Origin: DATMNI01 sp035570275
GTDB taxonomy: Bacteria; Acidobacteriota; Terriglobia; Bryobacterales; Bryobacteraceae
Direction: 5' to 3'
Length of the DNA: 25,133 nt
Assembly (NCBI GenBank): GCA_035570275.1
Contig: DATMNI010000375.1
Span: 1-25,133 of the forward strand
A model generated the notes under the pieces. The model worked only from the letters and a program-made list of their open reading frames with translations, made no database searches and was not told where the DNA came from. Shown piece by piece: positions 8,601 through 13,760 of the stretch. Numbering within the stretch: the first letter of the stretch is position 1; each line of letters opens with the position of its first letter. The position numbers and the translations under genes are program-made.

Positions 8601-9207
8601 GGAGCGCGCCCGCGGCAGTATTGACCGGCCCCATGTCTTCGTTGCCACCGCGGTTTACCGGTTGCCGTTCGGCGCCGGACACAGCCTGGGGGCGGGCAGC
8701 GCCGTTAGCCGCGCGCTGGTCAGCGGCTGGTCGATCTCCGGACTGATCAATCTCAGTTCGGGAACGCCTCTTTCCATCATCGGTTCCGGCTGCAATACGC
8801 CGGGTGTTACCTCCACATGCATCGCCAGCTACAATCCGGCCTTCAACGGCCCGGTGCGGATCAATGGAAGTTATGGCGATGGCAACGCACTTTCGCCGGG
8901 ACCCCTCGCCTACCTGGACAAGAACGCCTTCATCGATCCCGCGGCGTATACATTCGGCAACCTGCCGCGAACCGCTCCGTTCGGCATCCGCTCTCCGGCC
9001 CTTTTCGATGAAGACGTCAGCGTGCGCCGGGAAATACCCATTCGCGAGAGAATCAAACTGGCCATCGAAGCCAACGCATTCAACATCACGAATTCGGTGT
9101 ACTTCGCCGCGCCCGGCAACAATATTGATTCGGCTAACTTCGGGCAGGTTACCTCGCAGCGCAGCCTGCCCCGTAAGTTCCAAATGAATGCCAGACTTAG
9201 CTTCTGA
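5680..9207 (+). CDS. Oar-like TonB-dependent receptor with carboxypeptidase regulatory-like domain
   Basis: This outer-membrane protein probably imports oligosaccharides, plausibly rhamnogalacturonan fragments given its neighbour. The 1175-residue product has a signal peptide (hydrophobic RGFAIVGLLSGLLYFAAG, cleavage after MQA), a CarboxypepD_reg-like beta domain (about 45-125, GTVTDPSGAVVPQATVTATN), a plug-like region (about 130-280, with NEIYLEGIPF), and a long beta-barrel with many aromatic-ending strands. It ends in a terminal Phe (MNARLSF), the usual outer-membrane insertion signal. I chose ATG 5680 because GGAGGGAG lies 5 bases upstream and the signal peptide starts there; the frame stays open to 5587 without a better signal. 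The lyase gene follows after 16 bases and is probably cotranscribed. Acidobacteria carry many such receptors, so the exact substrate is inference. Confidence 0.93.
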   Translation: MTYAHTQGPWARRGFAIVGLLSGLLYFAAGTMQAQIAGNGTIQGTVTDPSGAVVPQATVTATNIATGVETVRQTTAVGFYLLSPLRAGEYNVRVAAAGFQTISQEHVLVDALASVALNLQLRIGSAAEQVTVESAVSALRTDDATLGGNVRNEVYESLPLAMNGVPRDPTQFVALIPGVSGLSTQVAGPSTASFNGAPAGQNEIYLEGIPFTFPAVQADTRNLALGVSVEAVEQFQVETNGQKAQYQGQGVENYVLKSGTDRFHGALFEYFRNTDLDARGFFPPTTPIEHQNEFGGTFGGPIKKDKIFFFSSYDGYYYKTATPPQLQNIPTQLERTGNFSELPAAIYDPLTTQANGAISTRTAFPGNIIPANRLSNAAKSFQSYLPSATTPGITNNYLASLPEGLHNNNTTDKVDFNLSAKNRFFGFFSKGKYATDYTGSLAPGTNTFPLPYTQGRIVTELPTTLQVHDTYVLSPSLLNDVSFSFGRIWIPIISATQGGQYPQKAGLTGLPAGGASDVFPTINFGGTNAPIGWAGTNAVAFDEAQNSYTFQENLQWVKGSHAITFGFQHQRLQDNNVNPDTGTRGTYSFSNNETAGFSPTGTLLTTTGNSYASYMLGAVDSASVTENHVVELGSRFHGYSAYVQDDWKVSTRLTLNLGLRYDIFGPYHEAYNRTSFLNSNMPNPAAGGRLGALEFAGSGIGSCNCGNVPIKTQYLNFGPRLGLAFKLNEKTVIRSAYGLAYTHGGASGSNGTGVSPGQLGFNANAAFSSPATGLPAFYWDQGVPAYQHPPFIDPGYGVGFTTANPTGAVSVSYVNPAIADKPPYYINWNFGIQHELSHNMTVSATYAGSAGHSLSNGGGQGIWSNSILPQYLGLGSLLNAQATPANIAAAQAVIPGIGLPFSNYQGTIAQMLKPFPQYSGVTYLWANRGNSSWNSAQFVFEEKSVHGATIHVHYTYSKELDNLAASRNPFAQYLERARGSIDRPHVFVATAVYRLPFGAGHSLGAGSAVSRALVSGWSISGLINLSSGTPLSIIGSGCNTPGVTSTCIASYNPAFNGPVRINGSYGDGNALSPGPLAYLDKNAFIDPAAYTFGNLPRTAPFGIRSPALFDEDVSVRREIPIRERIKLAIEANAFNITNSVYFAAPGNNIDSANFGQVTSQRSLPRKFQMNARLSF

Positions 9208-9223
9208 CCGAAGGGGGAATCGC

Positions 9224-11209
9224 ATGAAATATTTCGTCTTATCGCTGGTATCGTACTGGCTGCTTGCCGCGAACATAGCTCCAGCTCAGGACAAAGAAAA
9301 GGACAAAGACAAGGGCGCCCAGTCAGTGACGCTTCAGGAAGATCAGTCCGCCTACGTGCTTTCGAACGGTATTGTGACCGCCCGCGTCGACAAGAAATCC
9401 GGCGATCTGCTCTCGATGCGATTCAAGGACATGGAGATGCTGTCCACCATCTTCGGCGCCGACGGGTTGCCCGATACGGCCGTGGATAAACCCGGCGCGA
9501 ATCTTCGCGGCGGAGGCAAGCGGTACACCGATCATCAATACGGATTCTGGTCGCACGACACGGACGGACCCAATACAGTCACCAAGGTCACCATCGATCC
9601 CAAGGCGAATGGCGGCGAGCGGGCCGAAGTCTCGATCAAGGGGATTTCCGGCGGCAAGCCGATGGGCGCGGGGCCGGGAGGCAGTTTCATATCCGATGTC
9701 GAGATCCGCTATGCCTTGGAACGCGACCGGCCGGGCCTCTATACCTACTCGATCTTCGAGCATCAGCCGGAATATCCGGCGAGTTCGCTCGGCGAAGCCC
9801 GGTTTTGCGTCAAGCTGAATGACTTCTTCGATTGGATGAGTGTCGGTCCCAAATGGAACAAGCCCTATCCCAAGGCCCAGCCCGGCGAACACGAAGATAA
9901 GTACGATTTCACCGTCAATCAATTCGAGAATCCGGCGTTCGGCTGGTCAAGCACCACCAGGAACGTAGGCTTCTGGTTCGTCAATCCCAGTGTGGAGTAT
10001 TTGAGCGGCGGGCCGACCAAGGTGGAGTTTCTGGGCCACCGCGATACCAACGATGTCCAGGCGCCGACGGTATTGAACTATTGGCGCAGCAGCCACTATG
10101 GCGGCGCGGTGGTCGAAGTGGCGCAGGGCGAGCACTGGACCAAAGTGATCGGACCGTTTCTGCTATATGTCAACGCCGGGAAGACGCCGGCCGAGATGTA
10201 CAGCGACGCCGAAGCACAGGTCCGCAAGGAAAGCCAGCGCTGGCCGTACGCCTGGGTGAGCGGCGCGGACTACCCGCATCAAAAGGAACGCGCCACGGTA
10301 TCGGGGCGCATCGTATTGAAGGACCCGCAGGCAAAGGATGCCAGGATGACTCGCCTCAGAGTTGGATTGGCGTATCCAACTTATACGATTCATCCCGTAA
10401 GCCGCACCAGCGCTCCCACGGAGCCGAGACCGATCGACTGGCAAACCGATGCCAAGCATTATGAACACTGGGCGCTGGCCGAGAACAATGGGCGATTCCA
10501 TTTGGCTGACGTTCGGCCGGGCAACTATACGCTGCATGCCTTCGCCGACGGGGTGATGGGCGAACTGGCCAAAGCCGACATCACCGTGACTGCCGGAAAG
10601 CCGCTGGATTTGGGAACCATTGAATGGACGCCCGACCGGCGGGGCAGGCAGATTTGGGAAATCGGATTCCCTAACCGGACCGGCTCCGAATTCTCCGGCG
10701 GCGATGACTACGCGCATGATGGCATGTTCCTGGCCTATGCCAGGCGCTTCCCTGCCGACGTAAACTTCGTGGTGGGCAAGAGCGATTACCGAAAGGACTG
10801 GTTCTTCGAACAAGTGCCGCACAATGAGAATCCCGATGCCAAAGCGGCCGGTTACAACATGGGGACCGCTCCAGGCCGGGCGACTCCATGGACGGTTTCG
10901 TTCGATCTGCCGCAAGCGCCCGCCGGCGGCAAGGCGCACCTGCGGCTGGCATTCGCTTCCACCAGCACACGGCAGATCGATGTGGTGGTTAACGATCAAC
11001 CGGTTGGCAAAGTAGATCACATGTTCAGCGACGGCGCGATCGCGCGCAACGGCATTCTCGGCGTGTGGAGCGAAAAGGACGTGGTGTTCGACGCATCCGC
11101 GCTCAAGGCGGGGACCAACACCCTGAAGCTGATTGTGCCGGCCGGCCCCATGACGGCGGGCGTGATCTACGATTACCTTCGACTGGAACTTGATGAAGCG
11201 GCCCACTGA
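9224..11209 (+). CDS. Rhamnogalacturonan lyase, polysaccharide lyase family 4-like, secreted
   Basis: The enzyme would cleave the rhamnogalacturonan I backbone of pectin by beta-elimination. The 661-residue protein has a signal peptide (MKYFVLSLVSYWLLAANIAPAQ) followed by a Lys/Asp-rich linker. An N-terminal beta-sandwich follows (about 40-330, YVLSNGIVTARVDKKSGDL, the usual PL4 opening). A fibronectin-III/carboxypeptidase-like domain lies at about 355-445 (ATVSGRIVLKD, GNYTLHAFADG). The C-terminal carbohydrate-binding-like domain (about 468-660) contains WEIGFPNRTGSEFSGGDDY, NFVVGKSDYRKDWFF and a final IYDYLRLELDE. This is the normal three-domain PL4 plan and length. AAGGGGGA at 9211-9218 supports the ATG at 9224. 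It lies 16 bases after the receptor gene in the same direction. Confidence 0.9.
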   Translation: MKYFVLSLVSYWLLAANIAPAQDKEKDKDKGAQSVTLQEDQSAYVLSNGIVTARVDKKSGDLLSMRFKDMEMLSTIFGADGLPDTAVDKPGANLRGGGKRYTDHQYGFWSHDTDGPNTVTKVTIDPKANGGERAEVSIKGISGGKPMGAGPGGSFISDVEIRYALERDRPGLYTYSIFEHQPEYPASSLGEARFCVKLNDFFDWMSVGPKWNKPYPKAQPGEHEDKYDFTVNQFENPAFGWSSTTRNVGFWFVNPSVEYLSGGPTKVEFLGHRDTNDVQAPTVLNYWRSSHYGGAVVEVAQGEHWTKVIGPFLLYVNAGKTPAEMYSDAEAQVRKESQRWPYAWVSGADYPHQKERATVSGRIVLKDPQAKDARMTRLRVGLAYPTYTIHPVSRTSAPTEPRPIDWQTDAKHYEHWALAENNGRFHLADVRPGNYTLHAFADGVMGELAKADITVTAGKPLDLGTIEWTPDRRGRQIWEIGFPNRTGSEFSGGDDYAHDGMFLAYARRFPADVNFVVGKSDYRKDWFFEQVPHNENPDAKAAGYNMGTAPGRATPWTVSFDLPQAPAGGKAHLRLAFASTSTRQIDVVVNDQPVGKVDHMFSDGAIARNGILGVWSEKDVVFDASALKAGTNTLKLIVPAGPMTAGVIYDYLRLELDEAAH

Positions 11210-11212
11210 ATA

Positions 11213-11330
11213 TGTGGGGCGGATTGTTAATCTGCGGCGGATTGTTAATCCGCCTGCGCGATGCGGCAGCGAGCAGCACGCGTTTGGGCGGCCTTGCCAG
11301 TAGCTTCGGCAGGCGATTGCCAATCCGCCG
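11213..11330 (+). repeat. TGTGGGGC palindromic element, long form, after the lyase gene
   Basis: It starts 3 bases after the lyase stop with TGTGGGGC. Then come CGGATT-GTT-AATCTG (11220-11234), the perfect 8-bp stem GGCGGATTGTTAATCCGCC (11236-11254), and a segment GCGCGATGCGGCAGCGAGC (11256-11274). That segment recurs in reverse orientation at 13667-13690. A further related palindrome GGCGATTGCCAATCCGCC is at 11312-11329. No T-run follows. The unit is non-coding and appears modular. Confidence 0.85.
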
Positions 11331-11646
11331 GGCCCAAGTTATAAGTTAGGATAATCCTGGCAGCCTGCACCCGCTCCATACCGCCGTTCCCATAACGGCC
11401 ACAGCCCGCGACCTGATAGAGCCGGCAAGCGGCACAGCCCATTCGCGAACGACAGCGACGTACACCGAAGTGATATTGTTTCCAAAGATACAGTACCGTG
11501 GTACTATATCTTTCAGTACCGCAACTAGCCGGTAGCGACCCACTTACAGATTCTCATGTAGCGGCGGTTCAAGCGTCGCTCAAAAAAACGGAGCGTGTGT
11601 GCCCCCGCGCGCCTGCAAATTCCGATTCACAACAGAGTTATATCCA
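11331..11646 (+). promoter_or_regulatory. Intergenic region before the secreted protein gene
   Basis: No gene is convincing here. A perfect 6-bp inverted repeat GCCGTT-CCCAT-AACGGC lies at 11389-11405. The main feature is the operator-like palindrome described separately (11484-11513), with a third half-site AGTACC at 11515-11520. The secreted-protein gene starts 130-160 bases further on. Confidence 0.55.
11484..11513. promoter_or_regulatory. Operator-like palindrome, 14-bp arms
   Basis: AAAGATACAGTACC and GGTACTATATCTTT are inverted repeats separated by GT, with one mismatch in 14 positions. The site is AT-rich within a GC-rich region, contains a possible -10 (TACTAT, 11502-11507), and has an extra AGTACC half-site just downstream. 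This geometry is typical of dimeric repressors such as the TetR family, but no such regulator gene is in the window. The likely target is the downstream secreted-protein gene. Confidence 0.65.
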
Positions 11647-13431
11647 ATGGGAGGAGACGAGGAATGTCTTTTGTTCGCCGCTATAACGCTACGGGAATTT
11701 GCCCTGGCCTTCACTGTGAGGCCATTGTGGATCACGCTGGGGCTGGCACTGGCCGCCGCTCCCTCAACATTTGCGCAACCGATCGCGGCTGCGCAACCCA
11801 TCACGGCTGCGCAGACCATCACGGCGCGCGCCGGCGGGGGATTTGAGCACCGGAGCTTCATGGTTCAATCGTCGCAATTCACCTCTGAATTCGACGCTAA
11901 GCCGACGGTCACTACGAATGCCGGTATTGGCATGTCGGCCGATACCTCCAACCAGTTCGCCGACACCTCTACCTTCGTGCGGTTCAATCCCGATGGGAGT
12001 ATCGATGCCCGAAACGGCTCCGCCTTTGCCGCGGCGGCGATTATCCCCTACCACTCAGGGCTGACTTACCACTTCAGGGAGGATGTGGATATAGTAAGCC
12101 ATACCTACTCGGTTTTCGTAAGGCTGCCGGGAAATGCGGCGAATCCGTTCACGCTGGTCGGCATGAACTTCGCCTTCCGAGACACCGCTAACACTCACTC
12201 CAAGCTGGCCTCGCTGGCTGTTGAGGTGACTGACGCGGCGGGCACTCTCACCGTGAACAATTTTACGGCTACGTCGCTGGTACCGCCGGTGTCGAATCCC
12301 GACTGCACCATCATAGTGCCGGAGCACCCGCTGACCGCCGCGGGGCTGGCAACGCCTTACCGGCTGACCGCCACGAATCCCAATAAGGGTCCGTGTCATG
12401 AACTGGATCCGAATCAGTCGGCGTTTGTTTCGGCCGCCATCATCGATACCGATACAGGGCAGATCTCGGTTTATGCCCCATTGGTTATTGACAACGGCAC
12501 CCAGCCCGCGGTGCTACCCGTGGTTCCGGTACTGCCGGCCCACTACGTGGCAGCTCTACATTTTGGCTACAACGGTACCAACCTGAGGCAGGCGGAGTCA
12601 GCGGCAGGCACCCTGGCGAATAACAACTGCGTGAACGGCTTCGATGGCACGCTCTTCACTCAGTTCTCATATTGCAACGCCGTGAATTTCTTTGCAGCGG
12701 CTAACCAAGCGATCGCGCTCCGCCAATTAGTGGTTCCGGCTCCGGGGAATGGTTTGGACGGATTCCCTTGTCCGATGGTGCGCAGCTTCGCCGTGGTCGA
12801 CCAGGACCAGAGCGACAATGTGACATCGTCATACCTCAAGACTACAACGGGACAATTCGCGGTGAATACCGCCATCAACCGTGCGGCACTGATTGGAGCG
12901 ATTGCATTTGCCAACCCGAGCGATAACCGCCTGGTAGACGTACTACTGGACGGAGGACTGGGTTGCACGGCGTGGAAGGTGCCGGATCTGGGAGATGCCG
13001 GCGCGTTGGCCCCCGGCCTGGTGCTCAACGAGTTGCAGGCGCAAGCGTTTCAATTGGCTCCGATCGCCCTGATGCCTCTTAACGATCCGATGACCCAAGA
13101 CAATGGGGCAGCCAGCCTCGGCAAGACGAATGCCTATCGTCTAGGTGTCGGCCAGCCGCAAGCGGCGACCCCGGCCGATGCCTCCGGGACGGCTTACTGT
13201 GCCAACTTCAGGTCAATCCACCCGACCAGACTTGTATACGACAAGCCTTACCTCACGGTGCGTCCGTCTCCGTTCCCGAACCTGGCGGACTCCTTATGGA
13301 CGTTCATGATCCAACGCGAAAACGCGACTTATATTCTTCTCGGGTGTCAGGATTTGCTGCATGAACCGGACCGAATCACGCCGATCGCGAATGCGGCCGG
13401 TGTAGTAATCGGCGCCACCATCGCGCCCTGA
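11647..13431 (+). CDS. Secreted protein of unknown function with eight exported cysteines
   Basis: I do not recognise a named domain. The N-terminus has a signal peptide core (RPLWITLGLALAAAPSTFA) with cleavage before QPIAAAQ. It is followed by three 6-residue repeats (QPIAAA, QPITAA, QTITAR) and then mostly beta-type sequence. Eight cysteines occur in the mature part, in contexts NPDC, GPCHE, NNNCVNG, SYCNAV, FPCPM, LGCTAW, AYCANF and LLGCQD. These could form four disulfides and indicate an extracytoplasmic protein. DQDQSDNVTSSYL near the middle could be a metal site, but that is a guess. The start is uncertain: ATG 11647 has no good ribosome site, TTG 11671 has GAGGAA at proper spacing, and GTG 11716 would give the neatest signal peptide. 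From ATG 11647 the product is 594 residues. A palindromic element follows 7 bases after the stop. Confidence 0.75.
   Translation: MGGDEECLLFAAITLREFALAFTVRPLWITLGLALAAAPSTFAQPIAAAQPITAAQTITARAGGGFEHRSFMVQSSQFTSEFDAKPTVTTNAGIGMSADTSNQFADTSTFVRFNPDGSIDARNGSAFAAAAIIPYHSGLTYHFREDVDIVSHTYSVFVRLPGNAANPFTLVGMNFAFRDTANTHSKLASLAVEVTDAAGTLTVNNFTATSLVPPVSNPDCTIIVPEHPLTAAGLATPYRLTATNPNKGPCHELDPNQSAFVSAAIIDTDTGQISVYAPLVIDNGTQPAVLPVVPVLPAHYVAALHFGYNGTNLRQAESAAGTLANNNCVNGFDGTLFTQFSYCNAVNFFAAANQAIALRQLVVPAPGNGLDGFPCPMVRSFAVVDQDQSDNVTSSYLKTTTGQFAVNTAINRAALIGAIAFANPSDNRLVDVLLDGGLGCTAWKVPDLGDAGALAPGLVLNELQAQAFQLAPIALMPLNDPMTQDNGAASLGKTNAYRLGVGQPQAATPADASGTAYCANFRSIHPTRLVYDKPYLTVRPSPFPNLADSLWTFMIQRENATYILLGCQDLLHEPDRITPIANAAGVVIGATIAP
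11776..11829 (+). repeat. Three 18-bp tandem units inside the secreted-protein gene
   Basis: The units start with CAACCGATCGCG, CAACCCATCACG and CAGACCATCACG and encode QPIAAA, QPITAA and QTITAR just after the predicted signal cleavage site. They probably form a flexible linker and could vary in copy number between strains. Confidence 0.8.
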
Positions 13432-13438
13432 TCCGGTA

Positions 13439-13460
13439 TGTGGGGCGGGTTGCTAAGGGG
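13439..13460 (+). repeat. TGTGGGGC element, degenerate copy after the secreted-protein gene
   Basis: TGTGGGGCGGGTTGCTAAGG begins 7 bases after the stop codon at 13431. The second palindrome arm is lost, since the sequence continues as GGGCCGCGG rather than AACCTG. Orientation matches the gene, as in the other copies. Confidence 0.65.
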
Positions 13461-13605
13461 CCGCGGAGAAATAAGCAGCGCATTGAGACCCGACCGCTTG
13501 CTGACGCGCGCGGCTCAGAACACCATTCAGAGCCGCGACCGTAAGGGAGCGGTTCTGGTCCACCTGGAACATTTGCTCAGTTTATTGTTTCGCGAAGCCT
13601 AACCT

Positions 13606-13734
13606 GGTTGCTAACCTGCGGCGGATTAGCAATCCGCCTGCCGCGTCGTGCGGGCAAACCCAAAAGCGGGCGGCTCGCTGCCGCATCGCGCGGGCGGATT
13701 AACAATCCGCCGCAGGTTAGCAACCTGCCCCACA
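13606..13734. repeat. Large inverted repeat (two facing palindromic elements)
   Basis: Arms 13606-13638 and 13693-13725 are 33-bp inverted repeats with three mismatches, separated by 54 bases. Each arm carries GGTTGCTAACC and a GGCGGATT...AATCCGCC palindrome. The right element, read on the minus strand, begins with TGTGGGGC (13727-13734) 26 bases after the stop of the Ser/Thr kinase gene and extends into GCGCGATGCGGCAGCGAGC, as in the copy at 11213. The gap 13461-13605 between the two genes shows no other feature. Confidence 0.88.
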
Positions 13735-13760
13735 AGAGGTTCGCGCCATTCTCAAAACGT

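Noticed and set aside
13606..13734. CRISPR array
   Set aside because: The repeats are inverted, few and modular, with no regular spacers and no cas genes.
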